Source: an uncultured Pelagibacteraceae bacterium (GTDB lineage Bacteria > Pseudomonadota > Alphaproteobacteria > Pelagibacterales > Pelagibacteraceae). From it: 51,547 bases of DNA. The stretch lies in assembly GCA_902623215.1 (NCBI GenBank), contig CACNSS010000008.1, forward strand, positions 1-51,547, read 5' to 3'. A program made the position numbers and the translations under genes. The notes under the pieces are model-generated. The model was not told where the DNA came from. It saw nothing but the letters and a program-made list of their open reading frames with translations, and made no database searches. Positions 12,328-21,232 of the stretch are shown here, piece after piece; position 1 is the stretch's first letter; each line of letters starts with the position of its first letter.

Positions 12328-12404
12328 TGGCGGGAGTGAAGGGACTCGAACCCTCGACCTATCGCGTGACAGGCGATCGCTCTAACCAACTGAGCTACAC
12401 CCCC
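12328..12404 (-). tRNA. tRNA-Asp (GTC)
   Basis: Complete cloverleaf on the minus strand: acceptor arms GGGGGTG / CACTCCC, D arm GCTC...GAGC, anticodon loop CTGTCAC giving anticodon GTC, T arm with GGTTCGAGTCC. Discriminator G as expected for Asp, and the CCA end is encoded (12328-12330). It lies 15 bases downstream of tRNA-Val and is probably cotranscribed with it. Confidence 0.96.
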
Positions 12405-12419
12405 ACTTGTGATTCATTT

Positions 12420-12495
12420 TGGTGGGCAGTAAAGGACTCGAACCTTTGACCCCCTCGGTGTAAACGAGATGCTCTACCAACTGAGCTAACCGCCC
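12420..12495 (-). tRNA. tRNA-Val (TAC)
   Basis: Complete cloverleaf on the minus strand: acceptor GGGCGGT / ACTGCCC, anticodon stem TCTCG / CGAGG with loop TTTACAC (anticodon TAC), standard T arm, discriminator A, CCA encoded at 12420-12422. It is the first tRNA of a Val-Asp pair, with a good promoter directly upstream. Confidence 0.96.
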
Positions 12496-12511
12496 TATAC
12501 CAAAGTAGTGA

Positions 12512-12539
12512 TTTATATCTTTTAGACTAATAAGGTCAA
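12512..12539 (-). promoter_or_regulatory. sigma70-type promoter for the tRNA-Val/tRNA-Asp unit
   Basis: On the minus strand a TTGACC -35 box (12534-12539) and a TATAAA -10 box (12512-12517) are separated by 16 bases. The tRNA-Val 5' end begins 17 bases past the -10. An 8-bp inverted repeat (ACTAATAA / TTATTAGT, 9-base spacer) surrounds the -35 box. Transcription could continue into nuoA, since no terminator is seen after tRNA-Asp. Confidence 0.65.
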
Positions 12540-12572
12540 GATTTATTAGTTGTTATAAAATGTAGAAAATAT

Positions 12573-12692
12573 TTAAAATCCACCTCTCCAATTATTCTTG
12601 GAGTTAAAATGTCTTTCCTCTTCTTTTGAAGTTGGTCTAAATAAATAGTACAAAACTATTATGAATATTAAGGGAAATAGAATTAATTCCAT
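12573..12692 (-). CDS. 39-aa single-pass membrane protein with an FRP-SK-E / FN-KNW tail
   Basis: Small ORF between lon and tRNA-Val. It starts MELILFPLIFIIVLYYLFRP: one N-terminal hydrophobic helix (residues about 2-18) ending at an Arg-Pro, then a charged tail SKEEERHFNSKNNWRGGF. It is recognisably related to the 38-aa protein at 31475-31591: both share LFRP-x-SK, a Glu, FN-x-K and NW at the same distances. That similarity, despite different neighbours, is the main support for it being a real gene. No known family is recognised. It lies 17 bases upstream of the lon stop codon, on the same strand. Confidence 0.7.
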   Translation of the reverse strand: MELILFPLIFIIVLYYLFRPTSKEEERHFNSKNNWRGGF

Positions 12693-12709
12693 AAGTTCAG
12701 TTTTTTATT

Positions 12710-15088
12710 CTATTGAATACTCGCTTGAGATTTGTCATCTTTTTTAGACATGTCAACCTCAACCCATTCTGTTTTTTTAAGTTCTTTTGTTAAGGCAATC
12801 TTTAAAACTTCATCAGCATTCTCAACTGGAGTAATTTTTATATCATCAATTATTTTTTTTGGCATATCTACTAAATCTTTTTCATTTTCTTTCGGGATTA
12901 AAACTTGTTTTATCCCAGCTCTATGTGCTGCTAGTAATTTTTCTTTTAGACCTCCAATTTGCAAAACTTGACCTGTCAGAGTTACCTCACCTGTCATAGC
13001 AACATCTTTTCTTACTGGAATTGATGTTATAGATGAAACGATTGATGTTACCATCGCTATACCAGCTGATGGACCATCTTTAGGTGTTGCACCCTCTGGT
13101 ACGTGAATGTGAAAGTCCTTTTTTTCAAATAAAGGAGGAATAATTCCATATTCTAAACATTTTGATCTCACAAATGATTTAGCTGCCTTAACAGACTCTT
13201 GCATAACATCTCCAAGCTTACCAGTAATTTGCATCCTACCTTTACCTGGCATTGTAACAGTTTCAATTTTTAAAATTTCACCACCATATTCTGTCCATGC
13301 TAAACCTGTTACGATTCCAATTTTATCTTTATTTTCTAACTCACCAAATTTATGTTTTGGAACCCCTAGAAAGTCTGTCAAATTCTTGTTATTAACTTTT
13401 ACCTCTTTTTCTTCTCCGGCAACAACTTTTTTTACAACTTTTCTCGCAACTTTTGAAATTTCTCTCTCGAGGTTTCTTACACCTGATTCTCTTGTGTATC
13501 TTCTAATAATTTCTTTTATAATTTCATCGTCTAATTTCATCTCATTTTCTTTAACGCCATTGTCTTTAATTTGTTTTGGTAGAAGAAATTTATTAGCAAT
13601 GTTTATTTTTTCGTCTTCTGTATAACCAGCCAATCTAATTACTTCCATCCTATCTAATAAAGGAGGTAAAATGTTAAGAGTATTTGCCGTTGTAACAAAC
13701 ATGACATCTGACAAATCGTAATCAACTTCAAGGTAATGGTCATTAAATGTTGTATTTTGTTCTGGGTCTAAAGCTTCTAATAAAGCCGATGATGGATCCC
13801 CTCTGTAATCATTTCCAATTTTATCAATTTCATCTAATAGAATTAATGGATTTTTTGTACCAGCTTTTTTCATCATCTGAATAATTTTACCAGGCAATGA
13901 ACCAATGTATGTTCTTCTATGACCTCTAATTTCAGCTTCATCTCTCATTCCACCAACAGACATTCTTACAAATTCTCTATTAGTAGCTTTTGCAATTGAC
14001 TTTCCTAAAGATGTTTTACCAACACCTGGAGGACCAACTAAACACAATATCGGACCTTTAATCTTATCCATCCTTTTTTGAACAGCTAAAAATTCTATTA
14101 TTCTCTCTTTAATTTTTTCTAATCCAAAATGATCTTTATCAAGAATATTAAGTGCTTTTTTTAAATCAATATCAACTTCACTTTTTTTATGCCACGGCAG
14201 ATCTATCATCCAATCCAAGTAATTTCTTACAACAGTAGCCTCAGCAGACATCGGACTCATATTTTTAAGTTTTTTTAACTCCTGCAAACATTTTTTTTCC
14301 ACTTCTTTTGGCATTTTAGATTTAAGAATAGCTTTATTTAAGTTTGTGCTCTCATCTTTACCATCCTCGATTTCACCTAATTCTTTTTGTATTGCCTTTA
14401 GTTGTTCATTTAAGTAATACTCTCTCTGAGTTTTTTCCATTTGAGTTTTTACTCTTCCTCTAATTCTCTTTTCAACACCTATAATACTAGTCTCATTTTC
14501 CATTAATTTGATAATCGCATTCAGTCTTTTTTTCACGTCAATTGTCTCAAAGATCTGTTGTTTTTCAGAAATTGTAGCAGTTATATGAGATGCGATATTA
14601 TCTGCTATCTGCGAAGGATCTTTTAGTTGTTTAATATTGCTTAAAGTCTCACTTGAAATTTTTTTATTTATTGAGGTTAACTTTTCTAATCTTCTTACAG
14701 CTGTTACCGCAAGAGGATATAGATCTTGCTCATCAGTTAAAATATCACTATGCGGAGTGTAATCACACATAATATATTTTTCATTATCTTTAAAATCTAA
14801 AATTTTTACTCTTTTAGTACCTTCAACTAAAACTTTAACTGTCCCATCAGGCAATTTTAAAAGTTGAAGAATATTACCTTCACAACCGTACATAAATATA
14901 TCAGTCTTTTTTGGATCGTCGATTTCTGAGTTTTTTTGCGTTACGAGTATAATTTTTTTATCTTTTTTCATTACTTCATTTAAAGCTGATATAGATTTAT
15001 CTCTTCCGACAAATAGAGGTATCACCATAGATGGAAAAACTACGATGTCTCTTAATGGCAAAAGCGGTAATGAAATTTTTACATCCAT
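12710..15088 (-). CDS. lon: ATP-dependent Lon protease
   Basis: Cytoplasmic AAA+ serine protease that degrades misfolded and regulatory proteins (792 aa, normal for LonA). In order: N-terminal substrate-binding LON domain beginning LPLLPLRDIVVFPSMVIPLF; coiled region near ERRIRGRVKTQ-like sequence (KRIRGRVKTQMEKTQREYYL); AAA+ module with Walker A GPPGVGKTSLG near residue 356 and Walker B PLILLDEIDKIG; C-terminal protease domain with the catalytic Ser in KDGPSAGIAM and the Lys about 43 residues later. It is the last gene of the tig-clpP-clpX-lon run, an order also known from many proteobacteria. The 60-base gap to clpX shows no obvious terminator. Confidence 0.98.
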   Translation of the reverse strand: MDVKISLPLLPLRDIVVFPSMVIPLFVGRDKSISALNEVMKKDKKIILVTQKNSEIDDPKKTDIFMYGCEGNILQLLKLPDGTVKVLVEGTKRVKILDFKDNEKYIMCDYTPHSDILTDEQDLYPLAVTAVRRLEKLTSINKKISSETLSNIKQLKDPSQIADNIASHITATISEKQQIFETIDVKKRLNAIIKLMENETSIIGVEKRIRGRVKTQMEKTQREYYLNEQLKAIQKELGEIEDGKDESTNLNKAILKSKMPKEVEKKCLQELKKLKNMSPMSAEATVVRNYLDWMIDLPWHKKSEVDIDLKKALNILDKDHFGLEKIKERIIEFLAVQKRMDKIKGPILCLVGPPGVGKTSLGKSIAKATNREFVRMSVGGMRDEAEIRGHRRTYIGSLPGKIIQMMKKAGTKNPLILLDEIDKIGNDYRGDPSSALLEALDPEQNTTFNDHYLEVDYDLSDVMFVTTANTLNILPPLLDRMEVIRLAGYTEDEKINIANKFLLPKQIKDNGVKENEMKLDDEIIKEIIRRYTRESGVRNLEREISKVARKVVKKVVAGEEKEVKVNNKNLTDFLGVPKHKFGELENKDKIGIVTGLAWTEYGGEILKIETVTMPGKGRMQITGKLGDVMQESVKAAKSFVRSKCLEYGIIPPLFEKKDFHIHVPEGATPKDGPSAGIAMVTSIVSSITSIPVRKDVAMTGEVTLTGQVLQIGGLKEKLLAAHRAGIKQVLIPKENEKDLVDMPKKIIDDIKITPVENADEVLKIALTKELKKTEWVEVDMSKKDDKSQASIQ

Positions 15089-15148
15089 AATATAAATATG
15101 GATATTATAATTTATTTTGCAATACCTTTTTCTTATTTATTAAGGCTA

Positions 15149-16417
15149 TTACGCCGCTGTTGTCTTATTTGTTTTAGATTTATTGTCTGTTTTTGAATGT
15201 ACTATAATTGGTTGGGAATGACCCTTTACCGTACTAGAATCGATTATAACTTCCTCAATATTTTCTTGACTTGGTAAATCATACATTGTCTTAAGCAAGA
15301 CATTTTCCAAAATAGATCTTAAACCTCTTGCTCCAGTCTTTTTTCTTATAGCTTTGAGAGCTACTTCTTTTATAGCATTATCTTTAAATGTTAATTTAGC
15401 ACCATCTAATTTAAAAAGTTCTTGGTATTGTTTTACTAGAGAATTTTTTGGCTCTTGTAAAATTTTAATTAATGATTTTTCATCAAGATCTTCTAATGTT
15501 GCTATCATTGGTAACCTTCCTATAAACTCGGGGATTAAACCATATTTAAGAAGATCCTCAGGTTCCAAACCTTTCATCCATTCACCTGTTTTTTTATCTT
15601 GAGTATTTTTGACATCTGCTCCAAAACCAATTGATGTACCTTTATCTCTTTGGGATATGATTTTATCTAGACCAGCGAACGCTCCACCACAAATAAATAA
15701 AATATTTGTTGTATCAACTTGTAAAAATTCTTGTTGAGGATGTTTTCTACCTCCTTGTGGAGGCACACTGGCGACTGTCCCTTCCATAATCTTTAATAAA
15801 GCTTGCTGAACACCCTCACCAGATACATCTCTTGTTATTGAAGGGTTCTCTGATTTTCTGCTTATTTTATCTACCTCATCAATATAAACAATTCCTCTTT
15901 GAGCTTTTTCTACATTGTAATCTGCGGCTTGTAACAACTTTAAAATTATATTTTCTACATCTTCACCAACATAACCTGCCTCTGTCAGTGTAGTTGCATC
16001 TGCCATCGTGAACGGGACATCAAGAATTCTTGCTAGTGTTTGCGCTAATAAAGTTTTACCACAACCAGTGGGACCTACTAAAAGAATATTAGATTTAGCT
16101 AATTCAACGTTCTTACTTGTTTTATTTTCATAGTTTAATCTTTTATAATGATTATGAACAGCAACTGACAAAACTTTCTTTGCATGTGCTTGACCGATCA
16201 CATAATCATCAAGAACTGAACAAATTTCTTTTGGAGAAGGTAATCCATCTTGATGTTTTACGAAAGTATCTTTACTTTCTTCTTTAATGATATCCATACA
16301 CAACTCAACACACTCATCACATATGAATACTGTTGGACCGGCAATTAATTTTCTTACTTCATGTTGGCTTTTTCCACAAAAGGAGCAATATAAAATATTT
16401 TTATTATTGGTGTTCAT
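15149..16417 (-). CDS. clpX: ATP-dependent Clp protease ATP-binding subunit ClpX
   Basis: AAA+ unfoldase that feeds substrates to ClpP (422 aa). The N-terminal zinc-binding domain has CSFC (Cys11, Cys14) and CDEC (Cys33, Cys36). The AAA+ domain has Walker [13 protein letters not shown], Walker [11 protein letters not shown], the pore loop AGYVGEDVE, and the [19 protein letters not shown] sensor region. An IGF-type loop for ClpP docking is present (SIGFGADVK). It lies 89 bases downstream of clpP. Confidence 0.98.
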   Translation of the reverse strand: MNTNNKNILYCSFCGKSQHEVRKLIAGPTVFICDECVELCMDIIKEESKDTFVKHQDGLPSPKEICSVLDDYVIGQAHAKKVLSVAVHNHYKRLNYENKTSKNVELAKSNILLVGPTGCGKTLLAQTLARILDVPFTMADATTLTEAGYVGEDVENIILKLLQAADYNVEKAQRGIVYIDEVDKISRKSENPSITRDVSGEGVQQALLKIMEGTVASVPPQGGRKHPQQEFLQVDTTNILFICGGAFAGLDKIISQRDKGTSIGFGADVKNTQDKKTGEWMKGLEPEDLLKYGLIPEFIGRLPMIATLEDLDEKSLIKILQEPKNSLVKQYQELFKLDGAKLTFKDNAIKEVALKAIRKKTGARGLRSILENVLLKTMYDLPSQENIEEVIIDSSTVKGHSQPIIVHSKTDNKSKTNKTTAA

Positions 16418-16506
16418 AAATTTATAATCGAATCAATAATGACATCTTATTATAAATGACTCATAGTAATCAAGTTTGGAATTTTGCTATTTCAATATCT
16501 AGTGTT

Positions 16507-17118
16507 TTAAGATCTTTTTTCAACTACTTCGTCTATTAATCCAAAGGTCTTTGCGGAGTCAGCGGTCATAAAATTGTCTCTCTCCAAAGCAGTTTTAATC
16601 TCATCTACGCTTTTACCCGTATGTTTAGAATAGATCTCATTTAGTCTTTTTTTTAATGCTAAAACTTCGTTTGCATGAATTTCTATATCTGTAGCTTGAC
16701 CTTGAAAACCAGCTGAAGGCTGATGAACCATTATTCTTGAGTTTGGTAAAGAAAATCTCTTCCCTTTTTTTCCAGCAGATAATAAAAAAGATCCCATAGA
16801 AGCTGCTTGTCCTATACATAATGTAGAAATATCAGGTTTAACATATTGCATGGTATCGTAGATACCCAAACCAGCTGTAACCAAACCACCTGGACTATTT
16901 ATGTATAAATATATTTCTTTTTTTGGATCCTCAGCTTCTAAAAATAATAATTGTGCAGTTACTAATGATGCAACAGTATCGTTTATTTGACCTGTCAGAA
17001 AAATTATTCTTTCTTTTAAAAGTCTTGAATAGATATCGTAAGCTCGCTCACCTCTATTAGACTGCTCGACAACCATAGGCACTAGGTTGCTCATATGTTC
17101 AAATATTTTATTTGTCAT
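16507..17118 (-). CDS. clpP: ATP-dependent Clp protease proteolytic subunit
   Basis: Tetradecameric serine protease partner of ClpX (203 aa). The catalytic triad is complete: Ser107 in [11 protein letters not shown], His132 in IMVHQPSAG and Asp181 in LERDNFM. N-terminal sequence [20 protein letters not shown] is typical. It lies 32 bases downstream of tig and is probably cotranscribed with it. Confidence 0.98.
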   Translation of the reverse strand: MTNKIFEHMSNLVPMVVEQSNRGERAYDIYSRLLKERIIFLTGQINDTVASLVTAQLLFLEAEDPKKEIYLYINSPGGLVTAGLGIYDTMQYVKPDISTLCIGQAASMGSFLLSAGKKGKRFSLPNSRIMVHQPSAGFQGQATDIEIHANEVLALKKRLNEIYSKHTGKSVDEIKTALERDNFMTADSAKTFGLIDEVVEKRS

Positions 17119-17150
17119 AAGTTGATTCGTTTTACTTATACAACTTGAGA

Positions 17151-18584
17151 TTACTTTTTGCTAACTTTTTTTGTTTTTTTAGCCACTGATTTAGTCTTTT
17201 TGACTTTTGGCTTTGTTTTATTGTCTGCTGTTTTTTTTACATCAGCTTTTTTTTCAGGTTTTCTTTGATCTTTAAGTTCTTGATCGAGTTGTTGTTTCTG
17301 GGACTCCTTTAAAATTTTTTCAGCTTCATCTTTAGAAATTTCTTTTTTATTAGGCTTAGCTTTTTCTTTAATTATATTTAAAATTTTTTCCTCATACACA
17401 GTTCCTCTTAAACTCGCTAACGCATTAGGATTTTTTTTATAAAATTCCATGACCATTTTTTCCTGACCTGGCATCATTCTAATTTGTTTTTGAACTTCAT
17501 TTTGTAATTCTTGTTCGGTAACTTTTATTTGATTTTGTTCACCAAATTCATTTAAAATTAGTCCAACTTTAATTCTTTTTTTTGCAACCTCTTCAAAATT
17601 TTTTCTACTTTTCTTTGCATCATCCTCAGACATACCTTGAGAAAGTATTTTTATTTCATCCTCAAGTAAGTTTTCTGGAATTTCGCTTACTTTAAATTTC
17701 TCAATTTCTTTTAATATTTGATTTTTTGTTAAACGATCTAAAGAGTTTTTGTATTCATCATTTATTTGTTTTGTTATTAACGACTTAAGATCATTAAGAT
17801 CTTTTGCACCTAAATTTTTGGCAAACTGATCATCGATTTTTACGTCTTCAGGAATTTTAACTGCTGAAATTTTACACATAAATTTTGCTTTTTTGTTAAT
17901 AAATTCTTTTTCTGGAAAATTTTCAGGAAGCGTTGCATCTACTATTTTTTCATCTCCCTTTTTGACTCCGATTAGTTGCTCATCAAATCCTTTTAAGAAA
18001 AGATCTTTTCCTAAAGTTAATTGAGTATTTTTACCTTCTCCGCCTTTAAACGTTTTTTCATCTACTGTTGCATTGTAATCAAAAACAACTAAGTCACCTT
18101 TTTTTGCTTTTGTTGTTTCTGAGGCTTCTTTAAAGTTTGGTTGATTTTTAGCAATATCATTTATTCTTTTGTCAGTTTCCTTTTGATCAATTTTAACCGT
18201 ATACTCATCGAACTTAATATTCTCTATTGATTTCAGTTCAACTTTTGGAAGCTCTGTAACAGATAAAATATATTCTAAATCCTTATCTTCACCATAAGTT
18301 TTAAGATCAAGTTTGGGTTGACCTGCTGGTTTAATCTTATTTTCTTGCAAGGCTTTTGTTGATGTTTCCTTCAAGACTTTGTCTAAGACCTCACTAAAAA
18401 CAGCTTTGCCAAACTGTCTTTTTAAAATCTCTCTTGGTACCTTACCAGGTCTAAATCCCTTTAGATTAACAGTTCCTTTAATCTCCTCATATTTTTCATC
18501 CAGGTATACATTCATTGTCTTTTTATCGACAAAAACCTTTACATCTTTATTCAAACCTTTTTTATTTTCAACAGTAACTTTCAT
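17151..18584 (-). CDS. tig: Trigger factor, ribosome-associated chaperone and peptidyl-prolyl isomerase
   Basis: Binds nascent chains at the ribosome exit tunnel (477 aa). The ribosome-binding signature [18 protein letters not shown] is near residue 46 (GFRxGKxP). A central FKBP-like domain contains the [19 protein letters not shown] region, and a helical C-terminal domain follows. After about residue 435 there is a low-complexity Lys-rich tail ([16 protein letters not shown]) longer than in E. coli (432 aa). The ATG is only 10 bases downstream of the tRNA-Leu 3' end and has no Shine-Dalgarno sequence. Confidence 0.96.
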   Translation of the reverse strand: MKVTVENKKGLNKDVKVFVDKKTMNVYLDEKYEEIKGTVNLKGFRPGKVPREILKRQFGKAVFSEVLDKVLKETSTKALQENKIKPAGQPKLDLKTYGEDKDLEYILSVTELPKVELKSIENIKFDEYTVKIDQKETDKRINDIAKNQPNFKEASETTKAKKGDLVVFDYNATVDEKTFKGGEGKNTQLTLGKDLFLKGFDEQLIGVKKGDEKIVDATLPENFPEKEFINKKAKFMCKISAVKIPEDVKIDDQFAKNLGAKDLNDLKSLITKQINDEYKNSLDRLTKNQILKEIEKFKVSEIPENLLEDEIKILSQGMSEDDAKKSRKNFEEVAKKRIKVGLILNEFGEQNQIKVTEQELQNEVQKQIRMMPGQEKMVMEFYKKNPNALASLRGTVYEEKILNIIKEKAKPNKKEISKDEAEKILKESQKQQLDQELKDQRKPEKKADVKKTADNKTKPKVKKTKSVAKKTKKVSKK

Positions 18585-18594
18585 AATTTAAATG

Positions 18595-18679
18595 TGGTAG
18601 GGCGAAAAGGACTCGAACCTTCACAGATTGCTCTATCGGTTCCTAAGACCGACGCGTCTACCAATTCCGCCATCGCCCC
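18595..18679 (-). tRNA. tRNA-Leu (TAG)
   Basis: Class II tRNA of 85 bases with a long variable arm. Acceptor GGGGCGA / TCGCCCT, anticodon stem TCGGT / ACCGA with loop CTTAGGA (anticodon TAG), T arm with GGTTCGAGTCC, discriminator A, CCA encoded (18595-18597). It directly precedes tig on the same strand. Confidence 0.95.
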
Positions 18680-18692
18680 ACAATTTCAAAGT

Positions 18693-18721
18693 TTTATATA
18701 TTATTGGATCTATTTGTCCAA
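18693..18721 (-). promoter_or_regulatory. sigma70-type promoter for tRNA-Leu and tig
   Basis: On the minus strand TTGGAC (18716-18721) and TATAAA (18693-18698) are separated by 17 bases; the tRNA 5' end begins 13 bases beyond the -10 box. No other promoter can fit between tRNA-Leu and tig (10 bases), so this promoter probably drives tig and perhaps clpP as well. The boxes are seen; their use is inferred. Confidence 0.65.
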
Positions 18722-18732
18722 CGACAATTACA

Positions 18733-18813
18733 ATGAATTATAAAGTTTTGAAAGATACCTATACATATAAAAATGAAAATGGTATTTTTTTAAAAAAAAA
18801 CTTAAAAAAATGA
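18733..18813 (+). CDS. Possible 26-aa basic leader peptide coupled to the next ORF
   Basis: A 26-codon frame (MNYKVLKDTYTYKNENGIF followed by a Lys-rich end) whose TGA overlaps the ATG of the next small gene (ATGA at 18810-18813). That coupling geometry is the only support; no family is recognised and such short frames arise by chance in AT-rich DNA. If real, it may serve as an upstream leader for the 57-aa membrane protein. Confidence 0.3.
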   Translation: MNYKVLKDTYTYKNENGIFLKKNLKK

Positions 18814-18983
18814 GCAAAACATCAATAGTTCTAATTATATATATTTTGGGTTTAATTTTTGGAGCGTTAGTTCTAGGAATTTGGAGTGCAGAGACAAGTG
18901 TTTATAAAGGTCTTCTTGGTTTAGGATGGACAGCTTTAGCACTGATAGGTTTATTTTTTGCTGAAAAAAATGAAAATAATTAA
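18810..18983 (+). CDS. 57-aa two-helix membrane protein, unknown
   Basis: Small ORF with two hydrophobic segments (residues about 5-25 and 34-51) joined by a short polar turn (WSAETSVYKG), ending in the polar AEKNENN. The composition, with Gly-spaced helices, is unlike random AT-rich translation. It overlaps the start of the following secreted-protein gene by 14 bases and is preceded by the ATGA overlap with the 26-aa frame, suggesting one transcript. Function unknown. Confidence 0.65.
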   Translation: MSKTSIVLIIYILGLIFGALVLGIWSAETSVYKGLLGLGWTALALIGLFFAEKNENN

Positions 18984-19392
18984 GACTTTTATTATCTTCT
19001 TTTTTGTAATTTTGCAAATTAACATTTTAAAATCAGAAATTATTGTCATGAGTAAATGTGATGATAGACAAGATGAGTTTCTAAAAAATGAATATATTCT
19101 TAATTTAAATGAACGAATAATGACTAGAAATTATGTTTATAAAGAAAAAACATTCCAAAAATACAGATTGACGGATTTGAGTGTAAAAAAATCTAATTCC
19201 TATGTCCAAAATATCTACGAAGAGGATGGAAAAATTTTAACTCACAAGCATGGATATCCACAATTTTATACCCAAATTTTATTTGAAAAAGATAAAAAAG
19301 AAATTTTCATGAGAACGGTCCTTAACGATGAGGAAGGACTTTCAAAAATATCAACATGTAAAAAAATAGAAAAATTTGAAAAAGAAAGTTAG
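18970..19392 (+). CDS. Small exported protein, unknown (140 aa)
   Basis: Begins MKIIKTFIIFFFVILQINIL, a hydrophobic signal peptide or anchor, then a polar domain with cysteines in MSKCDDRQDE and near the C-terminus (STCKKIEKF). An upstream TTG at 18958 is in frame, but the ATG at 18970 gives a proper Lys-led signal sequence, so I chose it. The mature part is Lys/Glu rich and has an aromatic beta-strand-like pattern (YRLTDLSVKKSNSYVQNIYE). No family recognised. Its stop overlaps the stop of the convergent 41-aa ORF. Confidence 0.7.
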   Translation: MKIIKTFIIFFFVILQINILKSEIIVMSKCDDRQDEFLKNEYILNLNERIMTRNYVYKEKTFQKYRLTDLSVKKSNSYVQNIYEEDGKILTHKHGYPQFYTQILFEKDKKEIFMRTVLNDEEGLSKISTCKKIEKFEKES

Positions 19393-19514
19393 TTCTTTTT
19401 ATTTTTTTTAATAAAATTTCTCTTTCTTGATCCAAACCTACTATTTGTTATGTTGCTCCTGTGTTTCGCATAAGCCTGTTTTTGTGCTTGTTTCATTGCT
19501 CTTTTTGATGACAT
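19389..19514 (-). CDS. 41-aa Lys/Arg-rich protein, unknown
   Basis: Small minus-strand ORF beginning MSSKRAMKQAQKQAYAKHRS and ending in RKRNFIKKNKKN. It is strongly basic and hydrophilic with no membrane segment, which suggests an RNA- or ribosome-associated protein, but no family is recognised. It starts 3 bases downstream of the histidine phosphatase stop and overlaps the stop of the convergent exported-protein gene by 3 bases. Confidence 0.55.
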   Translation of the reverse strand: MSSKRAMKQAQKQAYAKHRSNITNSRFGSRKRNFIKKNKKN

Positions 19515-19517
19515 AAT

Positions 19518-20081
19518 TTAATAAGATATTTCTTGAGTATCTATAATATTAAAATTTTTATCAGATACAACTATTTCACCCGATGATGATCCGTAATTTA
19601 AAATTTCCGATATTAAAACGTAATGAGTAACTAAAACTAAATTCTCATTATTATTGTTTTTGTAATTTTTAATATATTCTCTCAATGCTATAACCTGTTT
19701 ATCCTTATTTTTTGCAAATTTGGAGCTATAAAAAGAATTTAAAAAACTTTTTGTTGTATAATCTTTAAAGGCAATTTTTGCTGTTTCTTTGCATCTACAC
19801 CATTCACTTGATAAAACTTTATCAATTTCAATTTTATTTTTGATAAAAAATTTACCGATAGATTTAGCTTGTTTTTTTCCTTCCTCACTAAGATTTCTTT
19901 GTGTCGAACAATCGTTTAAATTGAAATTATTTGGATCTCCACTTCCAGGAGCATATGCGTGTCTTATAAATATTAATTTTCCACCCTCCTCTAATTGATT
20001 TATTAAATTTTCATTTAAATCTGCTTTAATAGATGATGTTAAAGATATAAATATTATTATTAAGAAGTTAAAAAATTTCAT
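19518..20081 (-). CDS. Exported histidine phosphatase family protein
   Basis: Phosphoglycerate-mutase-like (histidine phosphatase) domain of 187 aa with a signal peptide (MKFFNFLIIIFISLTSSIKA). The phosphohistidine motif is FIRHAYAPGSGDPNNF (Arg40, His41); the second Arg is in SSEWCRCKETA, and the second catalytic His is in LVTHYVLI. The substrate cannot be told; a periplasmic phosphate-scavenging role is possible. Its start codon is only 2 bases from the start codon of the divergent glycosylase gene. Confidence 0.88.
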   Translation of the reverse strand: MKFFNFLIIIFISLTSSIKADLNENLINQLEEGGKLIFIRHAYAPGSGDPNNFNLNDCSTQRNLSEEGKKQAKSIGKFFIKNKIEIDKVLSSEWCRCKETAKIAFKDYTTKSFLNSFYSSKFAKNKDKQVIALREYIKNYKNNNNENLVLVTHYVLISEILNYGSSSGEIVVSDKNFNIIDTQEISY

Positions 20082-20083
20082 TT

Positions 20084-20764
20084 ATGGATATTAGATTAAA
20101 CGATTTGAATAAAACAATAGTTAATTGTAAAAAGTGTCCAAGATTAGTTAAGTTTATACGCAAAGTAAGCTCAATAAAAAGAAAACAAAATAGAGATGAA
20201 GTGTACTGGGGAAAACCGGTACCTGGATTTGGAGACTTAAGCTCTAAAATAGCTATCATCGGACTGGCACCTGCTGCTCATGGTGGTACTAGAACCGGCA
20301 GAGCATTTACTGGAGATAAATCAGGAGATTTCTTATTTAAATGTTTGCACAAAGTAGGAATTTCAAATTCTCCGATATCAAAAAATCTAGAAGATAATTT
20401 AAAACTAAAATCTACTTATATTACTAATATTCTCAAGTGTGTACCTCCTGAAGATAAACCACTAAGCATTGAAATTTCCAACTGCTCTAATTTTTTTGAT
20501 AAGGAAATATTATTTTTAAAGAATTTGAAAGTTATAGTCACATTAGGAAAAGTTGCTTTTGATAATTGTATGAAATTATACAAACCAAAATTTAACATAG
20601 AACAAAAATTTATTTTTAAACACAATAAAATACATAAGTTACCTAATGGTTTAATAATTTTATCAAGCTATCATCCAAGTCCAAGAAACGTTAATACAAA
20701 ATTAATTTCTGAAAAAATGATGATTAAATTATTTAAAAAGGCAAAGAGATTAGCTACTTCTTAA
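20084..20764 (+). CDS. Uracil-DNA glycosylase, family 5 (UDGb) type
   Basis: DNA repair enzyme that removes uracil and related deaminated bases (226 aa). The Fe-S ligand start NCKKCPRL (Cys15, Cys18) is followed by family-5 motif A, GLAPAAHGGTRTGR (from Gly60), then FTGDKSGDFL. The second motif HPSPRNVNT is near the C-terminus. Further cysteines (LKCVPPEDKP and C in the 120-130 region) complete the probable 4Fe-4S set. It has no visible ribosome-binding site, and its 3' end overlaps the convergent thioesterase gene by 11 bases. Confidence 0.9.
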   Translation: MDIRLNDLNKTIVNCKKCPRLVKFIRKVSSIKRKQNRDEVYWGKPVPGFGDLSSKIAIIGLAPAAHGGTRTGRAFTGDKSGDFLFKCLHKVGISNSPISKNLEDNLKLKSTYITNILKCVPPEDKPLSIEISNCSNFFDKEILFLKNLKVIVTLGKVAFDNCMKLYKPKFNIEQKFIFKHNKIHKLPNGLIILSSYHPSPRNVNTKLISEKMMIKLFKKAKRLATS

Positions 20765-21176
20765 TACTATCACAAAAATACGGTTTAAATTTTGAGTAGA
20801 TTTGCTCTGGTATTTTTTTTGGTTTACCATCTTTATTAACAAAAACTAAATGAATTTGCGCCTCAACAATCACTTCATTATTTCTAGTAATTATTTGGTT
20901 CATAAAAAAAGAAGTTTTAGTGATTGATTTAACAAAAGATCTTATTGTCAATTCATCCTCTAAATAAGCAGATTTTTTATATTCGATATTACATGATTTA
21001 ACTATTATCAAAGAATTAAAATCTTGTTGAATTTTATTGTTGCTGTATCCAATTGAAAAAAGCGCTTCTGTCCTAGCTCTTTCTAAAAATTTTAAATAAT
21101 TCGCATAATAAACTACACCACCAGAATCTGTATCCTCGTAATATACTTTTAATTCATGAAAGAAGTTTTCGTGCAT
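20754..21176 (-). CDS. ybgC: YbgC-like acyl-CoA thioesterase (hot-dog fold)
   Basis: Cytoplasmic thioesterase of the 4-hydroxybenzoyl-CoA thioesterase family (140 aa). The diagnostic stretch is VYYEDTDSGGVVYYANYLKF with the catalytic Asp in DTD, followed by LERARTEALFSIG. In many proteobacteria ybgC sits with tol-pal genes, but none is present here. Convergent with the glycosylase gene. Confidence 0.9.
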   Translation of the reverse strand: MHENFFHELKVYYEDTDSGGVVYYANYLKFLERARTEALFSIGYSNNKIQQDFNSLIIVKSCNIEYKKSAYLEDELTIRSFVKSITKTSFFMNQIITRNNEVIVEAQIHLVFVNKDGKPKKIPEQIYSKFKPYFCDSIKK

Positions 21177-21232
21177 TAAATAACTATATCAAATAATTAA
21201 TTAATTTTATAGAATCTAAAGTATAAAATAAA

